Assembly (NCBI RefSeq): GCF_009818105.1
Contig: NZ_CP046564.1
Span: forward strand, 3,038,001-3,102,000
Length of the DNA: 64,000 nucleotides
Direction: 5' to 3'
Source: Bacillus sp. N1-1
GTDB lineage: Bacteria; Bacillota; Bacilli; Bacillales; Guptibacillaceae
Both the position numbers and the translations under genes were made by a program. The notes beneath the pieces are model-generated. The model saw only the letters and a program-made list of their open reading frames with translations, ran no database searches and was not told the origin of the DNA. This document shows positions 1 to 9,649 of the stretch, piece by piece. Numbering within the stretch: the stretch's first letter is position 1; every line of letters begins with the position of its first letter.

Positions 1-507
1 AAGGGTATTTCTAACAGTCTGGTAGGTTTCTTTACTGGATAGATTACCCGTTTCAACAAGTGGGACGAAAGGTGGACATGCGAGGCTTTCCACCTTAACA
101 TCGTCATCAATTGCTTTTAGTGAGTATTCATACGCCCTGCTTTTAATCGTGCCAGCTGTACCGATAACCCCTATATACTTATTCGTTGTTTCTTTGATCG
201 CACTTCTTGCTCCAGGATGGATCACGCCCCTTACTGGTATATTGAGCTCATCCTGAATTTCTTTTAGAACTACTGCTGTGGCAGTATTGCATGCGATAAT
301 TAACATTTTAATTTGATATTTCTCAAGAAGATAATTTGTCATTTCCCACGTAAACTGCTTCACTTCAGACGCAGACCTAGGTCCGTATGGACACCTTGCT
401 GTATCGCCTAAATAAACAATCTCTTCCTTTGGTAATTGACGCATTATCTCGCGAGCTACCGTTAAACCGCCAACTCCAGAATCGATAACCCCAATTGGTT
501 TTTTCAA
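1..507 (-). CDS. racE: Glutamate racemase RacE/MurI, C-terminus cut by window edge
   Basis: Converts L-glutamate to D-glutamate for peptidoglycan synthesis in the cytoplasm. Reading the minus strand from a TTG codon at 507 gives 169 uninterrupted codons to base 1. The N-terminus reads (M)[17 protein letters not shown], and further on an IIACNTATA motif carries one catalytic cysteine; both are hallmarks of the Asp/Glu racemase superfamily. The second catalytic cysteine motif lies beyond the window. The TTG start is supported by a GAGAGGCG Shine-Dalgarno and by the fact that no ATG precedes the conserved DSGVGG loop. The MarR gene lies 27 bp upstream in the same direction, as in B. subtilis ysmB-racE, so the two are probably co-transcribed. 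Confidence 0.95.
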   Translation of the reverse strand, partial: MKKPIGVIDSGVGGLTVAREIMRQLPKEEIVYLGDTARCPYGPRSASEVKQFTWEMTNYLLEKYQIKMLIIACNTATAVVLKEIQDELNIPVRGVIHPGARSAIKETTNKYIGVIGTAGTIKSRAYEYSLKAIDDDVKVESLACPPFVPLVETGNLSSKETYQTVRNTL

Positions 508-534
508 AACAATTCGCCTCTCTACTTACCGGTC

Positions 535-987
535 CTATTCGTTCTTTTTCATTTCGTCATAAAGCAAATGCAAACTTTCTTCCAATGCTTTGACTTGATC
601 ACCTGAAAATTTCTGTGTAATCTTCTCCAAATAGACCTGTCTTTTATGAATAACTTTTTTGATAATGTCATTTCCCTTATCAAGTATATGAATTCGAACA
701 ACGCGACGATCGTGTGGGTCTTTAACTCGTTTTACTAGATCCGTCTTCTCCATTCGATCGACTAGATCCGTCGTTGTGCTACAAGCAAGGTACATCTTAT
801 TTGATAGCTCACCAATGGTTAAATCTCCATATTCAGAAAGCCATTGGAGTGCCAGGAATTGAGGAGGTGTAATGGAGAATTCACTTAAAAGTTCACGTCC
901 ATTTTGCTTAATGATACCTGCCACCATTCGAAGTGATTTCTCTATATCAACAATCGAAGCTGGTTCTCTCGTTAATTCTTCAGACAT
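535..987 (-). CDS. ysmB: MarR-family transcriptional regulator (YsmB-like)
   Basis: A 150-residue winged-helix DNA-binding regulator. The middle of the protein (about residues 40-105) has the MarR fold: a recognition-helix region around LACSTTTDLVDRMEK followed by the wing DPHDRRVVRIHIL, whose DxR motif is typical of the family. The C-terminal helices would form the dimer interface. It sits directly upstream of racE on the same strand, the same place as ysmB in B. subtilis. Neither the ligand nor the target genes can be read from the sequence. A cysteine in the recognition-helix region could be redox-sensitive, but that is speculation. Confidence 0.9.
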   Translation of the reverse strand: MSEELTREPASIVDIEKSLRMVAGIIKQNGRELLSEFSITPPQFLALQWLSEYGDLTIGELSNKMYLACSTTTDLVDRMEKTDLVKRVKDPHDRRVVRIHILDKGNDIIKKVIHKRQVYLEKITQKFSGDQVKALEESLHLLYDEMKKNE

Positions 988-1155
988 TTAGTCTCCCCCT
1001 TATCTTATCCTATAGTCTATTTTGATTGTAAGCGCCGTGAATTGCAAGAAGAGTGTGCTTTCATCTACGTTTACCTATTTAATTCGTTCTAACTCAACCC
1101 AAACGCTATGAGACACGCGCCAACTTTTTTAGTCCCTTAAGAAAACGAATTAAAA

Positions 1156-1188
1156 CAAAAAAAAGAGCTATAGTTTCCTATAGCTCTC
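1156..1188 (-). terminator. Rho-independent terminator of the pts operon
   Basis: On the minus strand the stem AGAGCTATAG/CTATAGCTCT with a GAAA loop is followed by eight T residues. It overlaps the last codons of ptsI and ends the ptsGHI transcript before ysmB. Confidence 0.9.
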
Positions 1189-2905
1189 CCGTTGCAAAAT
1201 GTTCTTGTACATAGGTAACCACTTCTTCATTTGTTGCAAGTGAAAGAATGTGATCGATGTGCGAAGAAATTTCTTCTTTTGATAGCTTCGTCATTTGACT
1301 TCTAGCAGGCAAAATTGACGTTGCACTCATGCTGAATTCATCTAGGCCAAGACCAAGAAGAATCGGAATCGCAATTTGATCTCCAGCCATTTCACCACAC
1401 ATACCAGCCCATTTGCCTTCTTTATGAGCTGCGTCAATAACCATCTTAACAAGTCTAAGAATTGCAGGGTTATATGGTTGGTAAAGATAAGAGACTTTTT
1501 GATTCATTCGGTCAGCAGCCATCGTATATTGAATAAGATCATTCGTTCCAACACTAAAGAAGTCAACTTCTTTAGCAAAAACGTCTGCCATAGCAGCAGT
1601 TGCTGGAATTTCAACCATCATTCCAATTTCGATTTCCTCTGAAACTTGGATCCCTTCACCAATTAGCTCCTCTTTAACAGTAAGAAGCATTTCTTTCGCC
1701 TGACGGAATTCACCAACAGTTGCGATCATAGGGAACATCACTTTCAGGTTTCCAAAAACACTAGCACGAAGAAGTGCACGAAGCTGCGTACGGAAAATTT
1801 CTGTCTCTTCCAAGCAAAGACGAATTGCACGGAACCCAAGGAAAGGATTCATTTCTTTTGGAAGATTTAAGTAAGGTAGCTCTTTATCTCCACCGATATC
1901 AAGCGTACGGATGACAACAGGTTTGCCGTCCATTTTCTCAAGAACTTCTTTATAAGCGTTGAACTGCTCTTCTTCTGAAGGCAATTCGTTACGCCCCATA
2001 TAAAGGAATTCAGTACGGTAAAGACCAACACCTTCGCCGCCATTTTCAAGAACACCTTTTACGTCTTCAGGTGTTCCAATGTTTGCAGCAAGCTCAACAT
2101 GTTTTTCATCTTTTGTTGTTGTAGGCTCATTAACAAGCTTAGCCCACTCTTGCTTTTTGGCTTCAAAGTGTTCTTTTTTCTTCGTATACTGTGCGATTTC
2201 TTCAACAGAAGGATCTACAATCACGTTACCATCGATTCCATCAATGATAACCATCTTACCTTCCACATCTTCAGAAGTAATCGTCTTCGTTCCAACGACA
2301 GCTGGAATTTCCATTGAACGAGCCATGATTGCAGAGTGAGATGTTCTGCCGCCAATATCAGTAGCAAATCCTTTAACAAACTGCTTGTTTAATTGAGCAG
2401 TGTCTGAAGGTGTTAAGTCTTCAGCAAGTACAATCACTTCATCTGTAATCGCTCCAGGTGAAGTAAACGTAACGCCAAGTAAATGAGCAAGTACGCGTTT
2501 AGATACGTCACGAATATCAGCAGCACGTTCTTTCATGTACTCGTTATCCATGTTCTCAAACATGCTAATAAACATATTTGAAACGTCACTCATTGCACTT
2601 TCAGCATTTACTTTCTCGTTATTCACTTTATCTTTAACCGCATTCAACAACTCAGGATCAGATAAAACGAGAAGATGAGCAGCGAATATCGCTGCTTTAT
2701 CTTCTCCGAGCTGTTCATTGGCGTGATTCTTAATAACTTCAAGTTCTTCTTTAGCGAGATGAACAGCTGCTTCAAAACGTTCGATTTCAGTTCCAGCATC
2801 AGTAATTGAAGTTTTTTCAATTTCTAGCGCAGGGTTTTCAAGTACGAACGCTTTCGCAATAGCTATTCCCGCAGAAGCGCCAATTCCAGTCAACTGATTT
2901 GACAT
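1178..2905 (-). CDS. ptsI: PTS enzyme I (phosphoenolpyruvate-protein phosphotransferase)
   Basis: First phosphotransfer protein of the sugar phosphotransferase system: it takes phosphate from PEP and passes it to HPr in the cytoplasm. The protein is 575 residues, about the family's usual length (~570). The active-site histidine is His190 in [13 protein letters not shown]. The N-terminal HPr-binding domain is followed by the PEP-binding TIM barrel, with signatures [11 protein letters not shown] and a C-terminal MCGEMAGD containing the catalytic cysteine. Its ATG overlaps the TAA of ptsH by one base (TAATG), so the pair is translationally coupled. A terminator follows immediately. Confidence 0.98.
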   Translation of the reverse strand: MSNQLTGIGASAGIAIAKAFVLENPALEIEKTSITDAGTEIERFEAAVHLAKEELEVIKNHANEQLGEDKAAIFAAHLLVLSDPELLNAVKDKVNNEKVNAESAMSDVSNMFISMFENMDNEYMKERAADIRDVSKRVLAHLLGVTFTSPGAITDEVIVLAEDLTPSDTAQLNKQFVKGFATDIGGRTSHSAIMARSMEIPAVVGTKTITSEDVEGKMVIIDGIDGNVIVDPSVEEIAQYTKKKEHFEAKKQEWAKLVNEPTTTKDEKHVELAANIGTPEDVKGVLENGGEGVGLYRTEFLYMGRNELPSEEEQFNAYKEVLEKMDGKPVVIRTLDIGGDKELPYLNLPKEMNPFLGFRAIRLCLEETEIFRTQLRALLRASVFGNLKVMFPMIATVGEFRQAKEMLLTVKEELIGEGIQVSEEIEIGMMVEIPATAAMADVFAKEVDFFSVGTNDLIQYTMAADRMNQKVSYLYQPYNPAILRLVKMVIDAAHKEGKWAGMCGEMAGDQIAIPILLGLGLDEFSMSATSILPARSQMTKLSKEEISSHIDHILSLATNEEVVTYVQEHFATGEL

Positions 2906-3171
2906 TACTTGCCTAGACCTTCGTTTTCCATAACTTCAGTAAGTCCTGCAATCGCCTCGTCAGCATCTGATCCTTCTGCTTTGATTGTGATTTCAGAGTT
3001 TTGTTGAATACCAAGGCTCATAACGCCCATGATGGATTTCAAGTTTACAGACTTCCCGTTATAATCAAGTGTTACGTCAGAGCTATATTGACCCGCTTTG
3101 TTTACTAGTGCAGTTGCTGGACGAGCGTGGATTCCTGATTCGCTTGTTACTGTGAAATTTTTCTCTGCCAT
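2905..3171 (-). CDS. ptsH: Phosphocarrier protein HPr
   Basis: Small cytoplasmic phosphocarrier of 88 residues that receives phosphate from enzyme I and passes it to EIIA domains. His15 lies in [11 protein letters not shown] and is the catalytic site. Ser46 lies in [14 protein letters not shown] and is the HPr kinase site, through which low-GC Gram-positives signal carbon status to CcpA. A GAGGGAATTTAAA Shine-Dalgarno region precedes the ATG. The gene lies 31 bp downstream of ptsG and overlaps ptsI, forming a ptsG-ptsH-ptsI operon. Confidence 0.98.
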   Translation of the reverse strand: MAEKNFTVTSESGIHARPATALVNKAGQYSSDVTLDYNGKSVNLKSIMGVMSLGIQQNSEITIKAEGSDADEAIAGLTEVMENEGLGK

Positions 3172-3202
3172 TTTAAATTCCCTCTTTCAATTGTTATATT
3201 TT

Positions 3203-5239
3203 TTATTTTGATATTGTGATAATATCTTTGTCTTCCCGAGAAACAGTGCCTTCTTTTGAAAGGTCAATCGTCTCTCCCTCTTCAAGGTTTGTGAACACAA
3301 TAGGCGTGATTGTTGAGGTTGCATTTTCTTTAATATAAGCGAGATCAACTTTCATAAGCTTTTGGCCCTGCTTAATTTCATCACCTTCGCTAATGAATAC
3401 TTCGAAACCTTCACCTTTGAGGTTAACCGTATCAATTCCAACGTGAATTAGAATTTCACGACCATTAACAGACTCAATACCAATTGCATGCTTCGTTGGG
3501 AACACATTCATTATTTTGCCATCAACCGGTGCGACAATCAAGCCATCTGTTGGTTCAATCGCAAAACCGTCACCCATCATCTTACCAGAGAACACCTGAT
3601 CAGGCACTTCCGTAATTGGCATGATTTTTCCTTCTAGAGGAGATATTAGATGATCTTTTCCTTTAACACCAGAAGGTTTTTCAGACTTTTCTTCTTTCTT
3701 CTGGTCTTGAAGTGGTTTTGGTGTTTTCCCACTAATGATGTCTCGAATCTGACCTTTTAGCCCATCAGATTGTGTACCAAAGATTGCCTGAATGTTATTT
3801 CCTACTTCCATAACACCTGAAGCACCAAGGCGTTTTAGACGTTTTTTGTCAACTTCACCTTTATCTGCCACAGAAACACGTAGTCGCGTAATACAAGCAT
3901 CCAGGTTCATGATATTGCTTTCGCCGCCAAGGGCTTGAAGCACATTGTATGCTAGCGCAGTATTTTCTTGGCCGTCGTCTGCAATTTCATCTTCTTCATC
4001 TTCTTCGCGTCCTGGCGTCATTAAGTTAAACTTACGAATCGCAAAACGGAAGCCGAAGTAGTAGATTAAAGCAAACACTAATCCTACTGGAATAACTAAC
4101 CACCAGGCTGTTCTACCTTGTAGAACTCCGAATAGAAGGAAGTCAATAACACCACCGGAGAAAGTCATACCAATTTTAACATCAAGTAATGCCATTGTCA
4201 TAAACGAAAGTCCTGCAAAAATAGCATGAATCCCGAAAAGAACTGGTGCAACGAATAGGAATGAGAACTCAAGTGGCTCAGTAATTCCTGTTAAGAAAGA
4301 TGTTAGCGCAGCTGATCCCATAATACCCGCTACAACCGCTTTCTTTTCCGGTCTAGCTTCATGGTACATTGCAAGTGCTGCTGCAGGAAGCCCAAACATC
4401 ATAAACGGGAATTTACCGGTCATGAACGTTCCAGCTGTAAGCTCAGCACCATCTTTTAATTGTTCAAAGAAAATCTTCTGATCTCCACGGATTATCTCAC
4501 CAGCAGCATTTGTATACTGTCCAAACTCAAACCAGAAAGGTGAGTAGAAAATGTGGTGAAGGCCGAATGGAATCAATGAACGTTCAATGACACCGAATAC
4601 AAATGCTGCAAGAGCAGGATTCGCATCAAGCATGTTGTGAGAAAAGGCATTTAGGCCTGATTGAATTGGCGGCCAAACAAAAATCATGATCACGCCAAGT
4701 ATCAAAGCTGAAACCGCCGTAGCGATTGGAACAAAACGTTTCCCAGCGAAGAAGCCAAGATATTGAGGAAGTTGAATATTATAATACCGTTTATACATAT
4801 AGGAGGCAAGAATACCGACGATTATTCCTCCGAATACCCCCGTTTGAAGAGTAGGTATTCCTAAAACATTGGCATATGATGCGCTTTCAGCTACTTGATC
4901 AGCAGAAACACCTTCAAGCACGCCCATCGTAATATTCATAACAAGGAAACCAACAATTGCGGCAATACCAGCAACTCCGTCTCCATCTGATAACCCAATT
5001 GCTACCCCAACCGCAAATAGTAGAGCAAGGTTAGCGAATACAATCCCACCAGACTCCTCCATTACTGTAGCGAGAAGTTGAAACCATTCTGCGGACATAA
5101 ATGGTAATTTTTCAAGCAATGTTGGGTTTTGAAAAGCATTACCAAACCCAAGTAGAAGACCAGCAGCAGGTAAAATCGCCACTGGAAGCATTAGTGCTTT
5201 ACCAACGCGTTGTAAAACCCCGAAAGCTTGTTTAAACAT
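3203..5239 (-). CDS. ptsG: Glucose-specific PTS permease EIICBA
   Basis: Imports and phosphorylates glucose. The 678-residue chain has the order EIIC, EIIB, EIIA, as in B. subtilis PtsG (699 residues). The N-terminal ~400 residues are the membrane EIIC channel with an [17 protein letters not shown] signature. EIIB follows an acidic linker and has its phospho-cysteine in [15 protein letters not shown] is C-terminal, with the active histidine in [12 protein letters not shown]. The start at 5239 is preferred because AAAGGAGGAAAACAC precedes it and homology begins at [10 protein letters not shown]. The longer reading frame would begin inside the leader terminator. Expression is controlled by GlcT antitermination at the upstream RAT/terminator. 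Confidence 0.97.
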   Translation of the reverse strand: MFKQAFGVLQRVGKALMLPVAILPAAGLLLGFGNAFQNPTLLEKLPFMSAEWFQLLATVMEESGGIVFANLALLFAVGVAIGLSDGDGVAGIAAIVGFLVMNITMGVLEGVSADQVAESASYANVLGIPTLQTGVFGGIIVGILASYMYKRYYNIQLPQYLGFFAGKRFVPIATAVSALILGVIMIFVWPPIQSGLNAFSHNMLDANPALAAFVFGVIERSLIPFGLHHIFYSPFWFEFGQYTNAAGEIIRGDQKIFFEQLKDGAELTAGTFMTGKFPFMMFGLPAAALAMYHEARPEKKAVVAGIMGSAALTSFLTGITEPLEFSFLFVAPVLFGIHAIFAGLSFMTMALLDVKIGMTFSGGVIDFLLFGVLQGRTAWWLVIPVGLVFALIYYFGFRFAIRKFNLMTPGREEDEEDEIADDGQENTALAYNVLQALGGESNIMNLDACITRLRVSVADKGEVDKKRLKRLGASGVMEVGNNIQAIFGTQSDGLKGQIRDIISGKTPKPLQDQKKEEKSEKPSGVKGKDHLISPLEGKIMPITEVPDQVFSGKMMGDGFAIEPTDGLIVAPVDGKIMNVFPTKHAIGIESVNGREILIHVGIDTVNLKGEGFEVFISEGDEIKQGQKLMKVDLAYIKENATSTITPIVFTNLEEGETIDLSKEGTVSREDKDIITISK

Positions 5240-5281
5240 GTGTTTTCCTCCTTTTATTTTTCCCCCAAAGAATTTAAATAT

Positions 5282-5369
5282 AAAAAAGGCATGAGTGACG
5301 GTATGACAATTCAATCAGGATATACTATACCCCAATCAGTTTTTGTCATTCCGGTTTCACTCATGCCTG
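5282..5369 (-). terminator. Conditional terminator in the ptsG leader
   Basis: The arms GGCATGAGTGA (5367-5357) and TCACTCATGCC (5298-5288) pair perfectly. The stem is extended by CGG/CCG and ATGACAA/TTGTCAT, giving about 21 bp in total, and is followed by a T6 run. The 5' arm lies inside the RAT sequence, so antiterminator and terminator exclude each other. Confidence 0.92.
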
Positions 5370-5390
5370 ATCGTATCAGTAACACGTTAC
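5361..5390 (-). promoter_or_regulatory. RAT ribonucleic antiterminator for GlcT
   Basis: The minus strand reads GTAACGTGTTACTGATACG followed by ATCAGGCATGA. From memory this is nearly identical to the B. subtilis ptsG RAT element. It lies between glcT and ptsG and overlaps the 5' arm of the terminator. When GlcT is unphosphorylated (glucose present) it should bind here and allow read-through. Confidence 0.92.
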
Positions 5391-5404
5391 CGTTAAGTAT
5401 TAAG

Positions 5405-6244
5405 TTATTTAGGAGAAAGCCTTTGCAAGTGCATTGTTAAGTAAACTGCTTCTGCATCAGGAAAATTCGTACGAAGTTCCTTTTGCATTATCTTAATCAA
5501 CTTCCATGAAAGATTATAGCACACAGGATATTCTTCTTTCAACACTTTTTCTAAACGTTCGTGAGCTTCAACTGGCTGATTCAATTCACTTCGTTCAATC
5601 GCATGTCTGAGATGACGAACAAGTCGTAAATAATCAATCCCAGTTCGATCAATTCCAAGATAGAGTGAGTCTTCAATCACATGAACCAATTGATTGATTA
5701 AAGCTGAATATTTATTAAGCTTTCCAACACTACGATTTGTAATGGCGCTATGGATATGTAGTGCAACAAAGCCGATTTCTCCATCTGGAAGAGCGACATC
5801 TAGCTTATGATTAATGTGCTGGATCACTTCTTCAGCAATCGTATATTCTTTTGGATACATCGTTTGCGTTTCTACCAAAAAAGGATATTTCACATCTAGG
5901 CCTTGACGAAGACGTTTAATCGCAAAGGAAAGATGATCCGTTAATGACACATGAATATGTTCATCAAGTTGAGAATCTAATTTGTCTTCAATCAAAGATA
6001 TCGAATCATTCATAATGGCAATAAAAGATTCCGGAACATTTGGTACCAATAATTTGTATTGTTCTTGTTCATGCTTGTCGATAAGAACAAAATACTTGTC
6101 TACTTTTGATTCATCGAGCCTTTCGCCCTGTTTCTGATTAAAGCCGATACCTTTCCCAGTTAATACTACCTCAGTATTTTGGTCAGAAATAGCAATAACG
6201 ACGTTGTTATTCAGAATTTTTTTAATTTCAAATCCACCATTCAT
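5405..6244 (-). CDS. glcT: BglG/SacY-family transcriptional antiterminator GlcT
   Basis: RNA-binding antiterminator for the ptsG leader. The N-terminal ~55 residues are the CAT RNA-binding domain (FEIKKILNNNVVIA, LTGKGIGFNQKQG). Two PTS regulation domains follow at about residues 65-170 and 175-279, with conserved histidines in LTDHLSFAIKR, ALHIHSA and LVRHLRHAIER. Phosphorylation by HPr and PtsG would control dimerisation. I place the start at the ATG at 6244 (279 residues) because GAGGGG lies 9 nt upstream. An in-frame TTG at 6250 is only 3 nt from that Shine-Dalgarno. The gene lies upstream of, and in the same direction as, its target ptsG. Confidence 0.95.
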   Translation of the reverse strand: MNGGFEIKKILNNNVVIAISDQNTEVVLTGKGIGFNQKQGERLDESKVDKYFVLIDKHEQEQYKLLVPNVPESFIAIMNDSISLIEDKLDSQLDEHIHVSLTDHLSFAIKRLRQGLDVKYPFLVETQTMYPKEYTIAEEVIQHINHKLDVALPDGEIGFVALHIHSAITNRSVGKLNKYSALINQLVHVIEDSLYLGIDRTGIDYLRLVRHLRHAIERSELNQPVEAHERLEKVLKEEYPVCYNLSWKLIKIMQKELRTNFPDAEAVYLTMHLQRLSPK

Positions 6245-6295
6245 GTTCAAGTTCCCCTCATTAAACCGGTTTCATTTGTGATTATGAACGTACTA

Positions 6296-6324
6296 ATGAT
6301 AGTAAATTACAGGTATTACGTCAA
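6296..6324 (-). promoter_or_regulatory. Sigma-A promoter for glcT
   Basis: The minus strand reads TTGACG, 17 bp, TATCAT, ending about 50 bp upstream of the glcT start. The rest of the gap up to gerE (6325-6555) shows no gene or other clear signal. Confidence 0.75.
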
Positions 6325-6555
6325 TGAGAAAACGTTCCAATCGATCGTCTTCCCTCCATCATAAACGTTTTGGGAATATTTTTCACCTTTGCAGCTTGTA
6401 TTTCTTCCCCAAGTTATTATTCATGTCTCTATATTTACAAGCGCCTCTAAATCTATTAGCCTTATTTAGTTGTTGAAAACATCGCACGAAAATTCATCTT
6501 TACCGTTATTTTAGAATAGTATAATAAGGGTTCAACAAATCCCTTGAATTAATAG

Positions 6556-6583
6556 GAAAAACCGGCTTTATTAAAGCCGGTTC
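6556..6583 (-). terminator. Terminator of gerE
   Basis: The hairpin AACCGGCTTTA/TAAAGCCGGTT is followed by TTTCC on the minus strand, directly after the gerE stop codon. Confidence 0.85.
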
Positions 6584-6585
6584 AA

Positions 6586-6813
6586 CTAAATCTCTAACTC
6601 TCCCAGTCGAAGCAATTCAACAACAGCCTGAGAACGCCCCTTTACTCCAAGCTTTTGCATCGTGTTCGAAATGTGGTTTCGAACTGTTTTTTCACTAATA
6701 AACAGTTCTTCTGCAATTTCTCTTGTTGTTTTGTCTTGAACAAGTAGTTCGAAAACTTCTCTTTCTCTTTTGGTTAATAGTGGCTTTGGTCGGTAGTGGT
6801 TCCCTTTCAACAT
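6586..6813 (-). CDS. gerE: Late mother-cell sporulation regulator GerE
   Basis: A 75-residue protein made almost only of a LuxR-type helix-turn-helix (LTKREREVFELLVQDKTTRE, then AEELFISEKTVRNHISNTMQKLGV). GerE of Bacillus has the same size and lacks a receiver domain. In B. subtilis it modulates sigma-K genes for spore coat formation in the mother cell. Its position next to sdhB matches the B. subtilis order, except that ysmA, normally between sdhB and gerE, is absent. The gene shows the organism is an endospore former. Confidence 0.96.
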   Translation of the reverse strand: MLKGNHYRPKPLLTKREREVFELLVQDKTTREIAEELFISEKTVRNHISNTMQKLGVKGRSQAVVELLRLGELEI

Positions 6814-6854
6814 TCCACCCTCCTCGATAGGGCAACAAAGCTACTTCAACTGAA

Positions 6855-6895
6855 ATCATATAGTCCATACAATATATGAATTTCTATCATACGTG
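6855..6895 (-). promoter_or_regulatory. gerE: Possible sigma-K promoter of gerE
   Basis: The minus strand reads ACACG, 13 bp, CATATATTG. This resembles the sigma-K pattern AC-16-CATANNNTA but matches the -10 imperfectly. The call leans on gerE being a known sigma-K gene. Confidence 0.35.
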
Positions 6896-7024
6896 TTACA
6901 TCTATTCACATTTTCAACCAGATATCTTTAATAAAACCAATATGACAACCTTCGCTCTTGTTCATCATTTCCTGAGAAATATCGTAAGTAAAAGGAGAAG
7001 CATACATCCACAACTATCTTCATC

Positions 7025-7054
7025 AAAAAAGATCCCCAAAAGGGGATCTTTTTT
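7025..7054. terminator. Terminator of the sdh operon
   Basis: A perfectly symmetric element, A6-GATCCCC-AAAA-GGGGATC-T6, at the end of sdhB. It would work on both strands. Confidence 0.93.
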
Positions 7055-7814
7055 AGTGATCACTTCCAAAGAAGTTTTTAAATGTTTGGAGTGAAGTCGC
7101 TCGATTCATTGCAGCAATAGAAGTTGTTAATGGAATGCCCTTCGGACAGGACTGTACACAGTTTTGCGAGTTACCGCAGTTGGCGAGGCCCCCATCTCCC
7201 ATTAAACCTTCAAGACGCTCCTCTTTATTCATTGCACCTGTTGGGTGGGCGTTAAATAAGCGTACTTGAGATACAGCCGCCGGGCCAATAAATTCGGAGC
7301 GGCTGTTTACGTTCGGACATGCTTCAAGACAAACACCGCAAGTCATACATTTTGATAGCTCATAAGCCCACTGACGCTTATTCTCCGGCATTCTTGGTCC
7401 TGGACCAAGATCATAAGTTCCATCAATTGGAATCCAAGCTTTTACTTTCTTAAGCGCATCAAACATTCTACTTCGATCGACTGCCAAATCTCGCACTACA
7501 GGGAATGTTGTCATTGGAGCCAAACGAATCGGCTGTTCAAGCTGATCTAAAAGAGCTGTACAAGATTGGCGTGGTTTACCGTTAATCACCATCGAACAAG
7601 CTCCACAAACTTCTTCAAGACAACCCATTTCCCAAATAACTGGAGTTGTTTTCTCACCATTCGCATTAACAGGATTCCGACGTATTTCCATTAAAGCAGA
7701 AATAACGTTCATGTTTTGACGATATGGAATTGTAAACGTTTCTTCATACGACGCAGACTCAGGGCCATCCTGCCTTTTTATTTTAAGAGTAACGGTTTTC
7801 TTTTCACTCATCAT
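7053..7814 (-). CDS. sdhB: Succinate dehydrogenase iron-sulfur subunit
   Basis: Electron-transfer subunit of complex II, 253 residues, on the cytoplasmic face of the membrane. A ferredoxin-like N-terminal domain carries the [2Fe-2S] ligands in CLEEVCGACSMVINGK plus a later C. The C-terminal domain has CMTCGVCLEACPN and CGNSQNCVQSCPKG for the [4Fe-4S] and [3Fe-4S] clusters. All ligands are present. The ATG overlaps the TGA of sdhA by four bases (ATGA), indicating translational coupling. This is the last gene of sdhCAB and is followed by a symmetric terminator. Confidence 0.98.
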   Translation of the reverse strand: MMSEKKTVTLKIKRQDGPESASYEETFTIPYRQNMNVISALMEIRRNPVNANGEKTTPVIWEMGCLEEVCGACSMVINGKPRQSCTALLDQLEQPIRLAPMTTFPVVRDLAVDRSRMFDALKKVKAWIPIDGTYDLGPGPRMPENKRQWAYELSKCMTCGVCLEACPNVNSRSEFIGPAAVSQVRLFNAHPTGAMNKEERLEGLMGDGGLANCGNSQNCVQSCPKGIPLTTSIAAMNRATSLQTFKNFFGSDH

Positions 7815-9574
7815 TTATTCCCCGCTTTCTTCTTAGAATAATCACGTTTACGAGGTGTAATTAATGATGTATCTACTTCTTCGTAGTAGAACTCTGGTTT
7901 GTTGTTAACTGCATCGTATTTCGCCATAGTTGTTTTCAACCACTCTTCATCATTACGTTCAGGGAAATCAGGCTTGTAATGTGCTCCACGACTTTCATTA
8001 CGATTTAAAGCACCGATTGTAATCACTCGTGCTAACTGCAACATGTTTGAAAGCTGTCGAGTAAACGAAGCCCCTTGATTACTCCATTTGGACGTATCAT
8101 TAATATTGATGTTCTCGTAACGTTCCATCAATTCTTGAATCTTTTCATCCGTTTCTTTCAACTTATCATTATTACGCACTACTGTAACGTTGGCAGTCAT
8201 CCATTCGCCAAGCTCTTTATGAATTTGATAAGCATTTTCTGTTCCATTCATCTTCATAATAGCATCTTGTTTCGCTTGCTCTTCTTGTTGGTGTTTCTCA
8301 AATAGAGAAGAAGAAAGATCTTCTACAGTTGATTCTAGTCCATTAATGTAGTCAACTGCATTCGGACCTGCAACCATTCCACCATAAATAGATGATAGAA
8401 GAGAGTTTGCTCCAAGACGATTACCACCATGTTGAGAGTAGTCACATTCTCCAGCTGCAAACAACCCTGGAATATTCGTCTGCTGATTAAAATCAACCCA
8501 TAGTCCACCCATTGAATAGTGAACAGCTGGGAATATTTTCATAGGTACTTTGCGTGGATCATCTCCCATGAATTTTTCATAGATTTCAATAATACCGCCA
8601 AGTTTAACATCTAGCTCTTTCGAATCTTTGTGAGAAAGATCAAGGTAAACCATGTTTTCCCCATTAATTCCAAGCTTTTGACTAACACAAACATCGAAGA
8701 TTTCTCTTGTCGCGATATCCCGCGGAACAAGGTTACCATACGCCGGGTACTTTTCTTCAAGGAAATACCATGGCTTCCCATCTTTATAAGTCCATACGCG
8801 TCCACCTTCACCACGTGCAGACTCACTCATGAGGCGAAGTTTATCATCCCCTGGGATTGCAGTTGGATGAATTTGAATAAATTCACCATTTGAATAAATC
8901 GCTCCTTGTTGATAGAGCGCTCCAGCTGCAGATCCAGTATTAATTACTGAGTTTGTACTCTTACCGAAAATAATACCAGGTCCACCTGTCGCCATAATAA
9001 CCGCATCAGCTTCAAAACTTCGGATTTCAGAAGTCGTTAAATTTTCACCAACCACACCGCGACAAACACCATCATCATCGAGAATAGCTGATAAGAACTC
9101 CCATCCTTCATACTTCGTAACAAGTCCTGCTACTTCATGACGACGCACTTGTTCATCTAGCGCATACAGAAGCTGCTGACCAGTCGTAGCACCCGCAAAC
9201 GCAGTACGGTGATGCTGTGTACCACCAAAGCGGCGGAAATCAAGAAGACCTTCAGGTGTACGGTTGAACATAACACCCATTCGATCCATTAAATGAATAA
9301 TACCTGGTGCCGCATCACACATTGCTTTTACAGGAGGCTGATTTGCAAGAAAGTCTCCTCCATAGACCGTGTCATCAAAATGTTCCCAGGGAGAGTCACC
9401 TTCCCCTTTTGTATTAACGGCCCCATTAATTCCACCCTGTGCACATACAGAGTGAGATCGTTTAACTGGAACGATGGAAAGTAGATCCACATTCATTCCA
9501 GCTTCAGCAGCTTTGATGGTTGCCATCAATCCTGCTAGGCCGCCTCCAACTATCACTAATTTACCTTTACTCAT
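7811..9574 (-). CDS. sdhA: Succinate dehydrogenase flavoprotein subunit
   Basis: Catalytic subunit that oxidises succinate to fumarate with covalently bound FAD. The 587-residue chain starts with the dinucleotide-binding GGGLAGLMATIKAAEAG. The FAD-linking histidine is in SHSVCAQGGINGAVN. The HPTAIPG and SARGEGGRVW segments, and GGNRLGANSL near residue 380, are classic SdhA/FrdA signatures. It lies between sdhC (75 bp upstream) and sdhB (4-bp overlap) in the Bacillus order C-A-B. Nothing unusual is seen. Confidence 0.98.
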   Translation of the reverse strand: MSKGKLVIVGGGLAGLMATIKAAEAGMNVDLLSIVPVKRSHSVCAQGGINGAVNTKGEGDSPWEHFDDTVYGGDFLANQPPVKAMCDAAPGIIHLMDRMGVMFNRTPEGLLDFRRFGGTQHHRTAFAGATTGQQLLYALDEQVRRHEVAGLVTKYEGWEFLSAILDDDGVCRGVVGENLTTSEIRSFEADAVIMATGGPGIIFGKSTNSVINTGSAAGALYQQGAIYSNGEFIQIHPTAIPGDDKLRLMSESARGEGGRVWTYKDGKPWYFLEEKYPAYGNLVPRDIATREIFDVCVSQKLGINGENMVYLDLSHKDSKELDVKLGGIIEIYEKFMGDDPRKVPMKIFPAVHYSMGGLWVDFNQQTNIPGLFAAGECDYSQHGGNRLGANSLLSSIYGGMVAGPNAVDYINGLESTVEDLSSSLFEKHQQEEQAKQDAIMKMNGTENAYQIHKELGEWMTANVTVVRNNDKLKETDEKIQELMERYENININDTSKWSNQGASFTRQLSNMLQLARVITIGALNRNESRGAHYKPDFPERNDEEWLKTTMAKYDAVNNKPEFYYEEVDTSLITPRKRDYSKKKAGNK

Positions 9575-9649
9575 AAGAACGGTTCCCCCTTAAATGCTGG
9601 CTCTGTCTGAAAAGTTATGTATCAGACGTGGTGAAGACAGTTCACTTTC

